Source: Kutzneria viridogrisea
GTDB lineage: Bacteria; Actinomycetota; Actinomycetes; Mycobacteriales; Pseudonocardiaceae
Direction: 5' to 3'
DNA length: 64,000 nt
Assembly: GCA_014138725.1 (NCBI GenBank)
Contig: JACJID010000001.1
Location: forward strand, 186,001-250,000
Shown: piece by piece, positions 9,847 through 20,700 of the stretch
Position numbering within the stretch: the stretch's first letter is position 1
Layout of the letters: every line of letters begins with the position of its first letter
Translations under genes and position numbers: made by a program
Notes under the pieces: generated by a model
Told to the model about the DNA's origin: nothing
Databases searched by the model: none
What the model saw: the letters and a program-made list of their open reading frames with translations, nothing else

Positions 9847-11064
9847 ATGTTGCCCCAAGCCTACCGACGCGTGCTGGCCCTGCCCCGCGTGCGGACGACA
9901 ATCCTGATGATGTTCGTCGCGCGGCTGCCGATGACCGCCATGGGCATCCTGATGACCCTGCACGTGGTGCACACCCTCGGCAAGGGATACGCCGAGGCCG
10001 GGCTCGTGGGCACCGCCACGACCATCGGCGGTGCGCTCGGCGCGCCCGCGGTGGGCCGGATGATCGACCGCTTCGGGCTGCGCAGGGTGGTCGCGGTCTG
10101 CGGGCTCTGCTCGACCCTGTACTGGGTGGGCGTCCCGCACCTGCCCTACCTGGTGCTGGTGGTGTTCGCGGCCCCCGCGGGCCTGCTCGCGGTGCCCGCG
10201 AACTCGCTGACCCGCCAGTTCCTCACCGCGCTGGTGCCCGAGGACCAGCGCCGCGCCGTGTTCACCCTGGACACGATCCTCGCCGAGACCTCGTTCATCT
10301 TCGGCCCCGCGCTGATCGTGTTCGTCACCACCCAGCTGTCCTCCGCGGTGGCGCTGACCGGGATCGGCTGCTGCATCGGGCTCACCTCCCTGGCACTGTG
10401 GATCACCAACCTGCCGGTGCGCACCGCCGAGGAGGCCGCGCCCGGCGAGCAGGTGGCCCGCCCCAGGATGCGCACCTGGCTGGACGGCAGGCTCGTCGCC
10501 GCGCTGCTGATCTCCGTCGGCGCGCTGTTCACCCTGATCGGCACCGAGTTGGCGCTGATCGCGGGCATGGGCGCCTCGGGGGAGACCAGTTGGACGGGCG
10601 TGGTGTTCGCCATGATGTCGATCGCCTCCATCCTCGGCGGCTTCGTGCACGGCGCGGTCCGCAAGTCGCTGAGCCAGGCCCTGCTCGCCGGTCTGCTCGG
10701 CCTGCTGGTGGTCCCGGTCGGCCTGGTCGACCACCCGTGGTGGCTGCTGGGCATCGCGCTGATCCCGATGAACCTGATGTGCACGCCGACCCTGGCCGCG
10801 TGTGCGGAGACCGTCAGCAGGCTGGCCCCGGCCAGGGTGCGCGGTGAGGCCATGGGCCTGCAGGACTCGGCGACCCGGTTGGGCATCGCGCTGGGCAACC
10901 CGGTCGTCGGCTTCGTCATCGACAACGCCTCGCACGTCTGGGGTTTCGCCGCGGCCGGTCTCGGCGGCCTCGTGCTGACCGGGGCGGGCGTGCTCTGCCA
11001 GCGGCGGTCCGGGGCCACCGACCGGCCGCAGACCCCCGCCACCGAAGCCGAGGTGCCCGCGTGA
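9847..11064 (+). CDS. MFS transporter, probable peptide exporter
   Basis: Predicted 405-residue integral membrane protein with about 12 hydrophobic segments and the major facilitator pattern, including GRMIDRFGLRRVV after the second helix (the MFS loop 2-3 motif). A central hydrophilic loop (AEEAAPGEQVARPRMRTW) separates the two halves, and the C-terminal tail is short and charged. The ATG at 9847 was chosen because an AAGGA-type ribosome site lies about 12 nt upstream; a GTG at 9802 is in frame but has no such site. It sits 53 nt after the first NRPS and before the carbamoyltransferase. Exporting the finished peptide, and so self-protection, is an inference from this position. The family also includes sugar and drug efflux pumps, and the substrate cannot be read from sequence. 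Confidence 0.85.
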   Translation: MLPQAYRRVLALPRVRTTILMMFVARLPMTAMGILMTLHVVHTLGKGYAEAGLVGTATTIGGALGAPAVGRMIDRFGLRRVVAVCGLCSTLYWVGVPHLPYLVLVVFAAPAGLLAVPANSLTRQFLTALVPEDQRRAVFTLDTILAETSFIFGPALIVFVTTQLSSAVALTGIGCCIGLTSLALWITNLPVRTAEEAAPGEQVARPRMRTWLDGRLVAALLISVGALFTLIGTELALIAGMGASGETSWTGVVFAMMSIASILGGFVHGAVRKSLSQALLAGLLGLLVVPVGLVDHPWWLLGIALIPMNLMCTPTLAACAETVSRLAPARVRGEAMGLQDSATRLGIALGNPVVGFVIDNASHVWGFAAAGLGGLVLTGAGVLCQRRSGATDRPQTPATEAEVPA

Positions 11065-11113
11065 ACCGACCTGTCTGCTCGGCAACACTCCTGCGCCAGA
11101 AGGGCTTGCGGCA

Positions 11114-12841
11114 ATGTTGATCTGCGGAGTCAAAGTCTCGCACGACGGCGGGGTCGCGGTGATCCGGGACAACCGCCTGCTGTTCAGCACCGAGGTGGAG
11201 AAGCTGGACAACGGGGAACGCTACAGCTCGCTTGGCGACCTGCGGCGGGTGGCGCGGATCCTGCGCGCGGAGGGCATCGACCCGGCCGAGGTGGACCGCT
11301 ACGTGGTGGACGGCTGGTTCACCGAGGGGCAGGAGCAGGCCCCGGTGTCGGTGATCGCCAGCACCGACGGCGGGGTGCCGCTGGAGGTGACCGTCGCGCC
11401 CTACCAGGACCGCGGCACCCAGGACCCGATCCACCGGTACACCTTCGACGGCTACGACTTCGCCCCCGGCCGCGGCGGTTACGCCAGCTACCACCACGTC
11501 AGCAACCACCTGCTCGGCGCCTACTGCTCCAGCCCGTTCGCCGCGCGCGGCGAGGACGCGCTGGTGCTGGTCTGGGACGGCAGCATGGTTCCCCGCCTGT
11601 ACCACGTGCGGGCCGACACCAGGGCGGTCACCCCGATCGCCTCGCTGCTGTCGGTCACCGGCAACAGCTTCGCCGACTTCAGCTCGCGCTTCGAGCCGTT
11701 CAACCGCTCCACCGAGGGCTTCACCCCCGACGAGGTGATGCGCCACCACCTGTCCATCGCGGGCAAGGCGATGGCCTACGCCGCGCTGGGCCGGGTGGAG
11801 CCCGAGGCGTTCGGGGTCTTCGACGAGATCATCGCGAGCTTCCCCACGGTGTCCACCGACAACGCCAAGCTGGTCGGGGAGAAGGTCGCGGTCAACCGCG
11901 AGCAGCTGCTGCCCGGGCTGAGCAACGCCGACCTGATCGCCAGTTTCCAGGCGTACCTGGGAGAAGTGCTGCTGCGCGGGCTCACCGCGCAGGTGCGCCG
12001 CCGCCCCTGGGGGCAGCGGCTGTCCGCGCTGCGCGGCGGCGGGCCGGTCCAGCGGCCGAACCTGGTGCTCGGCGGTGGCTGCGGGCTGAACATCAAGTGG
12101 AACAACCTGTTGCGCGGCAGCGGTTTGTTCAACGACGTCTGGGTGCCGCCCTTCCCCAACGACTCCGGTGCGGCCATCGGCACCGCCTGCTGCGAGATGT
12201 TCCGCGAGGGCGGCCACCTCGCGCTGGAGTGGGATGTCTACAGTGGACCCCGGCTGGTGCCCGGCCCCGTGCCCGCGGGCTGGCAGGTCCGCCCCTGCGA
12301 CGAGCGTCAGCTCGCCGAGCTGCTGCACACCGAGGGCGAGCCGGTGGTCGTGCTCGACGGCCGGGCCGAGATCGGCCCCAGGGCGCTGGGCAACCGCAGC
12401 ATCCTGGCGCCCGCCACGGACCCGGCGATGAAGGAGCGGCTCAACCGCATCAAGGACCGCGCGCACTACCGCCCGGTGGCGCCGATCTGCCTGACCTCGC
12501 GGGCGGCCGAGGTGTTCAACCCCGGCGGCGCCGACCCGTACATGCTGTTCGAGCACCACATGCGTCCCGGCTGGGCCGAGCGGGTCCCGGCCGTGGTGCA
12601 CCTGGACGGCACCGCCCGCCTACAGACCATCGACGCCACCGCGAACAGCGCGACCGGCCGCATCCTCACCGCCTACGAGCAGGTGAGCGGCATCCCGGTG
12701 CTGTGCAACACCAGCGCGAACCTCAACGGCAGTGGCTTCTTCCCCGACGTGGCCTCGGCCGCGAAGTGGGGCGGTACCCGCTACATCTGGTCCGAGCAGC
12801 GCCTCTACACCAATCCCGCCTTCCCCGGCCAGGACTCGTAG
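11114..12841 (+). CDS. O-carbamoyltransferase (NodU/CmcH family)
   Basis: 575 residues, the normal size for the family, which transfers a carbamoyl group from carbamoyl phosphate, through a carbamoyl-adenylate, to a hydroxyl. The N-terminal Kae1-like part holds the metal-binding region HHVSNH (H127, H128, H132) followed by LLGAYCSSPF, and an Asp-Gly pair (VWDGS, D155) where the family has DGxGE. The C-terminal part has the family signature GRAEIGPRALGNRSILA. AGAAGGG lies about 9 nt before the ATG. In the peptide operon this predicts a carbamate ester on a side-chain hydroxyl, for example a hydroxylated residue made by the P450 at 25593, or a Thr/Ser- or Hpg-derived hydroxyl. The acceptor is inference; the family assignment is firm. 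Confidence 0.92.
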   Translation: MLICGVKVSHDGGVAVIRDNRLLFSTEVEKLDNGERYSSLGDLRRVARILRAEGIDPAEVDRYVVDGWFTEGQEQAPVSVIASTDGGVPLEVTVAPYQDRGTQDPIHRYTFDGYDFAPGRGGYASYHHVSNHLLGAYCSSPFAARGEDALVLVWDGSMVPRLYHVRADTRAVTPIASLLSVTGNSFADFSSRFEPFNRSTEGFTPDEVMRHHLSIAGKAMAYAALGRVEPEAFGVFDEIIASFPTVSTDNAKLVGEKVAVNREQLLPGLSNADLIASFQAYLGEVLLRGLTAQVRRRPWGQRLSALRGGGPVQRPNLVLGGGCGLNIKWNNLLRGSGLFNDVWVPPFPNDSGAAIGTACCEMFREGGHLALEWDVYSGPRLVPGPVPAGWQVRPCDERQLAELLHTEGEPVVVLDGRAEIGPRALGNRSILAPATDPAMKERLNRIKDRAHYRPVAPICLTSRAAEVFNPGGADPYMLFEHHMRPGWAERVPAVVHLDGTARLQTIDATANSATGRILTAYEQVSGIPVLCNTSANLNGSGFFPDVASAAKWGGTRYIWSEQRLYTNPAFPGQDS

Positions 12842-12868
12842 CAGCACACCAACCCGGAGGTGAGCGCG

Positions 12869-14404
12869 GTGTCCCCGTGCACGGTGCAGGGCCGGTTCGC
12901 GGCCCAGGTCGAGCAGCACCCCGACGCCGTCGCCGTGGAGTTCGGTGACCAGGCGGTGAGCTACGCCGAGCTGGACGCCCGCGCCAATCGGCTCGCGCAC
13001 CGGCTGATCGGCCTGGGTGTGCGGGCCGAGTCGAGGGTCGCGGTGCTCCAGGAGCGCTCGATCGACCTGGTGGTGTCCCTGCTGGCGGTACTCAAGGCCG
13101 GGGCGGCCTACGTGCCGCTGCACTCGGGTTACCCCGCGAGCAGGCAGGGCTGGGTGCTGGCCGACGCCGGGGCCCAGGTGCTGCTGGTGGACCGCGCCTG
13201 GCACCCCGTCGGGTTCGAGCACGGGGCCCAGGTGGTCGTGGTGGACCAGGACCCGGAGCTGGCCGGGCAGCCGACGAGTGATCCCGGGGTGCGGGTCAGC
13301 CCCGACGGGATCGCCTACGTCATCCACACCTCCGGGTCCACCGGCGTGCCCAAGGGCGTTGCCGTGTCCCACCAGGGGGTCGTCGACCTGGCCACCGAAC
13401 CCTGTTGGGCGGACGGGGCGCAACGAGCGGTGCTGCTGCACGCCCCGTACGCCTTCGACATCTCCACCTACGAGCTGTGGGTGCCGCTGCTCAACGGCGG
13501 CCGGGTCGTGGTCGCCCCGCCGCGGCACCTGGACGCGAGCTCGCTGCGGGACCTGTTGGTGCGCCACGAGATCACCGCCGTGCACCTGACCGCGGGCATC
13601 TTCGGCGTGGTCGCCGACGAACTGCCGGAGGCGTTCCGCCCGGTGCGCGAGGTGCTCACCGGCGGGGACGTGGTGCCGCCCGCCGCGGTGAGCCGGGTGC
13701 TCGCGGCCTGCCCGCAGGTCCGCGTCCGGCACCTGTACGGCCCCACCGAGATCACCCTGTTCGTCACGCACTGGGTGGTGGCGGGCTCCTGGGACGGCGC
13801 CCGCCGGGTGCCACTGGGGCGGCCCCGGAGCGGGATGCGCGCCTACGTGCTCGACGAGAACCTGGCGCGGACCGACTCCGGGGAGCTGTTCGTGGCGGGC
13901 AGCGGGGTGGCGCGCGGCTACCTGGACCGGCCGGGGCTGACCGCCGAGCGCTTCCTGCCCGACCCGTTCGGCCCGCCGGGCAGCCGCATGTACCGCACCG
14001 GGGACGCGGTGCGCGTCGGCCCGGACGGGGCGCTGGAGTTCCTCGGGCGTGGCGACGGGCAGGTGAAGATCCGCGGCTTCCGGGTGGAGGTCGGCGAGGT
14101 GGAGTCGGTGGTCAGCCGACTGCCCGGGGTCAGCCGGGCCGTGGTGGTCGCCGGGACCGACCGGCACGGGACACGACAGCTGGTGGCCTACGTCGTGCTC
14201 GGGCCGGGCGCGGCGCCGACCGCCGAGGACCTGCGCGCGGGCGTGGCTCGGGTGCTGCCCGACTACATGGTGCCCGCGGCGGTGGTGTTGCTCGCGGAGT
14301 TGCCGCTCACCCCGAACGGCAAGGTCGACCGCGAGGCACTGCCCGATCCCGCCCGTGCCGCGCCCGCCCGCCGCCGGACCGCCGCGGCACGTCGGCGGGG
14401 GTGA
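12869..14404 (+). CDS. Free-standing NRPS adenylation enzyme, predicted Hpg-specific
   Basis: 511 residues: a complete adenylation domain with A1-A10 motifs (A3 [11 protein letters not shown] near 13328-13360, A5 LYGPTE, A7 YRTGD, A8 [15 protein letters not shown]10 [13 protein letters not shown]). No carrier or condensation domain is attached, and the protein ends in an Ala/Arg-rich tail. Pocket residues aligned by eye to GrsA read D-I-Y-H-L-G-L-L-F-K, close to published 4-hydroxyphenylglycine codes (DIFHLGLLCK type), which matches the Hpg genes downstream. The GTG at 12869 is favoured because GGAGG at 12856-12860 lies 8 nt before it; the in-frame GTG at 12860 overlaps that site. The likely role is to load Hpg in trans onto a PCP, most plausibly the first PCP of the NRPS at 14457, which has only the tail of an A domain. 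No MbtH-like gene was seen in the window. Confidence 0.9.
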   Translation: MSPCTVQGRFAAQVEQHPDAVAVEFGDQAVSYAELDARANRLAHRLIGLGVRAESRVAVLQERSIDLVVSLLAVLKAGAAYVPLHSGYPASRQGWVLADAGAQVLLVDRAWHPVGFEHGAQVVVVDQDPELAGQPTSDPGVRVSPDGIAYVIHTSGSTGVPKGVAVSHQGVVDLATEPCWADGAQRAVLLHAPYAFDISTYELWVPLLNGGRVVVAPPRHLDASSLRDLLVRHEITAVHLTAGIFGVVADELPEAFRPVREVLTGGDVVPPAAVSRVLAACPQVRVRHLYGPTEITLFVTHWVVAGSWDGARRVPLGRPRSGMRAYVLDENLARTDSGELFVAGSGVARGYLDRPGLTAERFLPDPFGPPGSRMYRTGDAVRVGPDGALEFLGRGDGQVKIRGFRVEVGEVESVVSRLPGVSRAVVVAGTDRHGTRQLVAYVVLGPGAAPTAEDLRAGVARVLPDYMVPAAVVLLAELPLTPNGKVDREALPDPARAAPARRRTAAARRRG

Positions 14405-14456
14405 ACCGGCCGAGCCGCCCGCGCGCCCACAACGTCCACACCAGCTGGGGGAAGTC

Positions 14457-14780
14457 ATGATCGAGCACTCGGACGGTGCCACCCTGCAAGCCGAGTCGAC
14501 CGGACTGCACGAGATCGAGGCCAGCCTCGCCGCGCACCCGGGCGTGGCGCGTGCCGCCGCGCTGGTCCTGGTGGAGGAGGACGGCTACGAGCTGTTGGTG
14601 GCCTACGTGGTGCCCGCCGAGAGCAGCGCACCCCCGGCGACCGAGCAGCTGCTGGACCGGTTGGCCGAGGACCTGCCGGGTTACCCGCTGCCGGATGCCG
14701 TGGTACTGCTGGCGGAACTGCCGCTGACCCCCACCGGTGAGGTCGACCGCGAGGCACTGCCCGAGCCCCGGCTGTCCGGC
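14457..14780 (+). other. Isolated C-terminal subdomain of an adenylation domain (A10 Lys lost)
   Basis: The second NRPS opens with sequence that starts in register just after A8 ([19 protein letters not shown]) and runs to A10. Motifs A1-A8 are absent. At A10 the usual GKVDR reads GEVDR: codon 14739-14741 is GAG, so the lysine needed for adenylate formation is Glu (E95). The PCP that follows (S144) is intact. This piece complements the missing part of the decayed A domain at 9000-9790, as if one ancestral A domain had been split by insertion of the MFS, carbamoyltransferase and free-standing A genes. It is enzymatically inactive by itself; a docking role for the free-standing A enzyme is possible. 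Confidence 0.85.
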
Positions 14781-17700
14781 GCACCCCGCTCCCCGCAGGA
14801 GGAGTTGCTGTGCGAGCTGTTCGCGGCCGTGCTCGACCTGCCTTCGGTGGACGCGGACGAGGACTTCTTCGACCTGGGCGGCCACTCGCTGCTCGCGACC
14901 AGGCTGGTCAGCCGGATCCGGTCGGTGCTCGACGTCGAGCTGGCCGTGCGCGACCTGTTCGAGGCGCCCACGGTCCGCGCGCTGGCCGGGTGCATCGACG
15001 GCAGGGGCGAGGTGCGCCCCGCGCTGCGGCCCGCTGTCCGTCCGGACCGGGTCTCGGCGAACTTCGGTCAGCAGCGCTTGTGGTTCATCGAGCAGTTGGG
15101 CGATGCGGGCGCGGTGTACAGCATGCCGGTGGCGTGGCGGTTGTCCGGCACGTTGGACCGGGATGCCTTGTGTGCCGCGGTGCTCGACGTGGTGGTGCGG
15201 CACGAGGCCTTGCGCACGCGGTACCAGGACGCCGACGGCGCCCTGTTCCAGGTGATCGCCGACGGGGCCGAGCTGTCCCTGGACTTCTCCGTGCGGGCGG
15301 TGTCCGAGCAGGACCTCAGCTCGGCCATGGCCGAGGTCGCCGCCCGGCGCTTCGACCTGGCCGCCGACCTGCCGATCCGGGTTGTCCTGTTCGAGCTCGG
15401 TGCGGACGAGCACGTGCTGTTGCTGGTGCTGCACCACATCTCCGGTGACGGCTGGTCGGTCGGCGTGGTCCAGCGGGACCTCGCGCGGGCCTACACCGCT
15501 CGGCTGGCCAGGCGGGCCCCGGTGTGGGAGCTGCTGCCGGTGCAGTGTGCGGATCACACGTTGTGGCAGCGTGAGTTGTTGGGTGATGAGTCCGATTCGG
15601 ACAGTGTTGCCGCGCGGCAGTTGGCGTTCTGGCGCAAGGAGCTGGCCGAGCTGCCCGAGGAGCTGGCGCTGCCGTTCGACCGCCCGCGCCGCGAAACCTC
15701 GAGCCATCAGGGCGGCGTGGTGCGCCTGGCTGTGCCGACCGGTCTGCACCGGCAGTTGCAGACCGTGGCGCGGGCGAACAAGGCGACGCTGTTCATGGTG
15801 TTGCAGGCGGCTTTCGGTGCGCTGCTGAGCCGCCTCGGTGCTGGAACGGTCATCCCGGTCGGTGTGCCGGTCTCGGGCCGTACCGACTCCGCCCTGGACG
15901 ATGTGGTGGGTTTGTTCCTGAACACGTTGGTGGTTCGGGTTGATGTGGCGGGTGATTCGTCGTTCGCGGAGTTGGTGTCCCGGGTTCGGGAGACCGCGCT
16001 GGCGGCTTATGCGCATCAGGATGTGCCGTTTGATCGGCTTGTCGAGGTGCTCAACCCGCAGCGGTCGTTGTCGCGGCATCCGTTGTTCCAGGTGTCGATG
16101 GTGGTGCAGAACATCCCGGACAGCCGCGCCACGTTCCCGGGCCTGTCGGTGGCCGAGGTCCCGGTCGACCTCGACAGCGCCAAGTTCGACCTGCTGCTGG
16201 CCTGGCAGGAGTCCTTCGACGACAACGGAGAGCCCGCCGGTGTGCAGGGCGAGTTGATTTACAGCAGGGACCTGTTCGATCGGTCCACTGTGGACAGGAT
16301 TGCGGGGTACCTGGTCCGCCTGCTCGAAGCGGTCGCCGCGGACCCGGACCTGCCGGTCAGCGCCGTGGCGGTCATGGACGCGGCAGAGCGCGAGTTCGTG
16401 CTGGGTGCTCCGGTGGGACCCCTTGTCCAGCCGTGCCTGCCGGAGTTGTTCGCGCGGCAGGCCGCGGCAACTCCCGACCGGGTCGCCCTCGTGGCCGGTG
16501 CCGAGTCGGTGACCTACGCGGAGCTCAACGAGCGGGCGAACCGCCTGGCGCACGAGCTGATCGCCGCCGGTGCGGGTCCTGAGCGGTTCGTGGCGCTGTC
16601 GCTGCCGCGTGACGCCCGGTTGGTCGTCGCGGTCCTGGCGGTGCTGAAGTCCGGGGCCGCGTACGTGCCGATCGACCCGGCGTACCCCGCGAGCCGGGTC
16701 GAGTTCATGCTCGCCGACGCGCGCCCCGTGCTCGGCCTGACGGTGGGTGAGCCGACTGCCGCCGGTGGCGAGACCGCCTGGCTGCGATTGGACTCGCCCG
16801 CTGTGGAGGCGTCGTTGGCGACTCGGCCCGTGACCGATCCCGGTGTTGCGCCGGACCCGCTCACCGGCGCGTACGTGATCTACACCTCGGGTACGACGGG
16901 GCGGCCCAAGGGGGTTGTGGTCAGTCACGGCAATGTGGCCAACCTGTTGGCGTGGGGCGGTGAGCGGTTCAGTCGCGATCAGTTGGCGCACGTGCTGTTC
17001 ACGACCTCGTTGAACTTCGACGTCTCGGTGTTCGAGCTGTTCGTGCCGCTGGTCTGTGGTGGGACCGTTGAGGTGCTGCCCGATCTGCTGGCGCTGGCCG
17101 ACCGGGATCCCCGGGCGCCGCGGCCCTCGCTGATCAGCGGCGTGCCCTCCGCGCTGTCCCAACTCGCCGCCAACGACTTGCGGGGACTTGGCGCCGACAA
17201 TGTCGTGCTGGCGGGAGAGGGGCTCTCAGCCGCGACAGCGCAGTCCGTGGCGACCGCGTTGTCGGCCCGGACCCTGCACAACATCTACGGTCCGACCGAG
17301 GCCACCGTGTACGCCACGGAATGGTCCACTTCGGACTCGATCGACCAGGACCCGCCCATCGGCAAGGCGTTGCCGAATGTGCGCTGTTACGTGCTGGACC
17401 AGGGCCTGCGGCCGGTTCCGGTCGGCGTCACCGGTGAGCTCCACCTCGCGGGCGCCGGGGTCAGTCGCGGCTACCACGAGCGCCCAGGGCTCACGGCCGA
17501 GCGGTTCCTGCCCGATCCGTTCGGTGCGCCCGGTACGCGCATGTACCGCACGGGGGACCTGGTGCGGCTCACCGCCGACGGGGACATCGTCTACCTCGGC
17601 CGCGGCGACCAACAGGTGAAGGTGCGTGGGTTCCGCGTGGAGCAGGGGGAGGTCGAGGCCGCGCTCACCGGGCACCCGGCCGTCCGGCAGGCCGCGGTCC

Positions 17701-20700
17701 TGGCACGCCGGGACCAGTTGATCGGCTACGTGGTCGCCGTCCAGCCGGTGACCGCCGCGCAGATCCGTACCCACCTGGCTTCGACCCTGCCCGCGTACAT
17801 GGTCCCGGCGGCCGTGGTGTTCCTGGACGAGTTGCCGCTCACCCCCAGCGGCAAGCTGGACCGTTCGGCGCTGCCCGAGGCCGAGTTCGCCCACGGCGGT
17901 CAGGCCAGTCCGCCGCGCACCCCGCACGAGGTGCTGCTGTGCGAGCTGTTCGCGGCCACCGTGGACCTGCCGACCGTCGGCCTGGACGAGGACTTCTTCG
18001 AGCTGGGCGGCCACTCGCTGCTGGCACTGCGACTGGTCAACAGGATCCGGTCGGTGCTGCGCGTGGAAGTGCCCGTGCGCGAGGTGTTCGAGGCGCCGAC
18101 CGTCCGTGCGCTGGCCGCCCGGATCAACAGTCGTGAGGTGGCACGCCCGGTGCTGCGGCCTGCTGTCCGTCCGGACCGGGTCCCGGCGAATTTCGGTCAG
18201 CAGCGCTTGTGGTTCATCGAGCAGTTGGACGACGCGGGCGCGGTCTACAGCATGCCGGTGGCGTGGCGGCTGTCCGGTGCGCTGGACCGCGATGCCCTGT
18301 GTGCCGCGGTGCTGGACGTGGTGGTGCGGCACGAGGCGTTGCGCACGCTCTACCAGGACGTCGACGGTGGGCTGTGCCAGGTGGTCCTCGACCCGTCCCG
18401 GATCACCCTCGACGTCACGGTGCGGCAAGTCGCCGAGCAGGACCTGCCCGCCGCCCTCGCCGACACCGCTGCCCAGCGCTTCGACCTGGCCGCCGACCTC
18501 CCGGTCCGGGCCGCGCTGTTCGAGGTCGGTGCGGACGAGCACGTGCTGCTGTTGGTGGTGCACCACATCTCCGGTGACGGCTGGTCGGTTGAGGTGATCA
18601 AGCGCGATCTTTCCCGTGCCTACGCCGCACGGCTCGCGGGTGGGCCGCCGACGTGGGAGCCGTTGCCGGTGCAGTGTGCGGATCACACGTTGTGGCAGCG
18701 TGAGTTGTTGGGTGACGAGTCCGATTCGGACAGTGTCGCCGCGCGGCAGTTGGCGTTCTGGCGTGCGGAGCTGGCCGGGCTGCCCGAGGAGCTCGCGCTG
18801 CCGTTCGACCGCCCGCGCGGTGAGGCCGCGGTCCACCGGGGCGGGGTCGTGCGGCTCGCACTGCCCGCGGCACTGCACGCCGACCTGCACCGCGTGGCGC
18901 GGGCGAACAAGGCGACGCTGTTCATGGTGTTGCAGGCGGCATTTGGTGCGCTGCTGAGTCGTCTCGGTGCTGGGCCCACGATCCCGGTGGGTGTGCCGGT
19001 GTCCGGTCGCGCTGATGTGGCATTGGACGATGTGGTGGGTTTGTTCCTGAACACGTTGGTGGTTCGGGTTGATGTGGCGGGTGATCCGTCGTTCGGGGAG
19101 TTGGTGGCGCGGGTTCGGGAGACCGCGTTGGCGGCTTATGCGCATCAGGATGTGCCGTTTGATCGGCTTGTCGAGGTGCTCAACCCGAAGCGGTCCTTGT
19201 CGCGGCATCCGTTGTTCCAGGTGTCGATGGTGGTGCAGAACATCCCGGACAGCGGATCGGTCTTCCCGGGCCTGGCAGTGTCGGACGTGGCTGTGGACGT
19301 GGACGCCGCGAAGTTCGACCTGTTGTTGGCGTGGCAGGAGTCCTTCGACCACAACGGGGAACCCAACGGCATCAGCGGCGAGCTGAGCTTCAGCAGGGAC
19401 CTGTTCGACCAGTCCACTGTGGACCGCATCGCGGAACACCTCGTCCGGCTGGTCGAAGCGGCTGCTGCCAACCCCGGGCAGGCCGTCAGCGAACTGCCCG
19501 TACTGAGCGCGGCTGAACGCGAGTTCGTGCTCGGCGCACCGGTCGAACCGGCCACGGAACCGTGCCTGCCAACGGTGTTCGAGCGGCAGGCGGCGGCAAA
19601 CCCTGACCAGGTCGCCGTCCTGGCCGGTGCCGAGTCGGTGACCTACGCGGAGCTGAACCGGCGCGCGAACCGGCTGGCGCACGAGCTCATCGCGGCCGGG
19701 GCCGGTCCGGGACGGTTCGTCGCGGTATCGCTGCCCCGCGGCAGCCAACTCGTCGTCGCCGTGCTGGCCGTGCTGAAGTCCGGTGCGGCCTACCTGCCCG
19801 TGGACCCGGCCTACCCGGCGAGCCGCATCGAGTTCATGCTTGACGACACCCGGCCGGTACTGGGAATCGCAGCCACGAAGCCCGTCACCGAGCGAACCGG
19901 CCTGCCGTGGATCGGGCTGGACGAACTGGCGGCCACCTCGCGCGCCGACCACAACCCCGTGCGGGCACCGCACCCGCTGCACCCGGCGTACGTGATTTAC
20001 ACCTCGGGGACGACGGGGCGGCCCAAGGGGGTTGTGGTCAGTCACGGCAACGTGGCCAACCTGCTGGCGTGGGGCGGTGAGCGGTTCAGTCGCGATCAGT
20101 TGGCGCACGTGCTGTTCACGACCTCGCTGAATTTCGACGTCTCGGTGTTCGAGCTGTTCGTGCCGCTGGCGCACGGTGGCACGGTCGAGGTGCTGCCCGA
20201 TCTGCTGGCGCTGGCCGACCGGGATCCCCGGGCGTCGCGGCCCTCGCTGATCAGCGGCGTGCCCTCCGCGCTGGCACAGGTCACCGCCCAGGGCGGGTCC
20301 ACCGTCAGTGCGGGAACCGTTGTGCTGGCAGGTGAAGCGCTGACCGCACCAACCGCACGCCTGGTCAAGCACGCGCTGTCGGCCCGGACCCTGCACAACA
20401 TCTACGGTCCGACCGAGGCCACCGTGTACGCCACGGAATGGTCCACTTCGGACTCGATCGACCAGGACCCGCCCATCGGCAGGCCGCTGCGCAACGTCCG
20501 CCGCTACGTGCTGGACGCGGACCTGCGGCCGGTGCCGATCGGGGTCATCGGTGAGCTCTACCTCGCGGGCGCCGGGGTGGCCCTCGGCTACCTCCACCGT
20601 CCCGACCTGACCGCGCAGCGGTTCCTGCCCGATCCGTTCGGTGCGCCCGGTACGCGCATGTACCGCACCGGGGACCTGGTGCGGCTCACCGCTGACGGGG

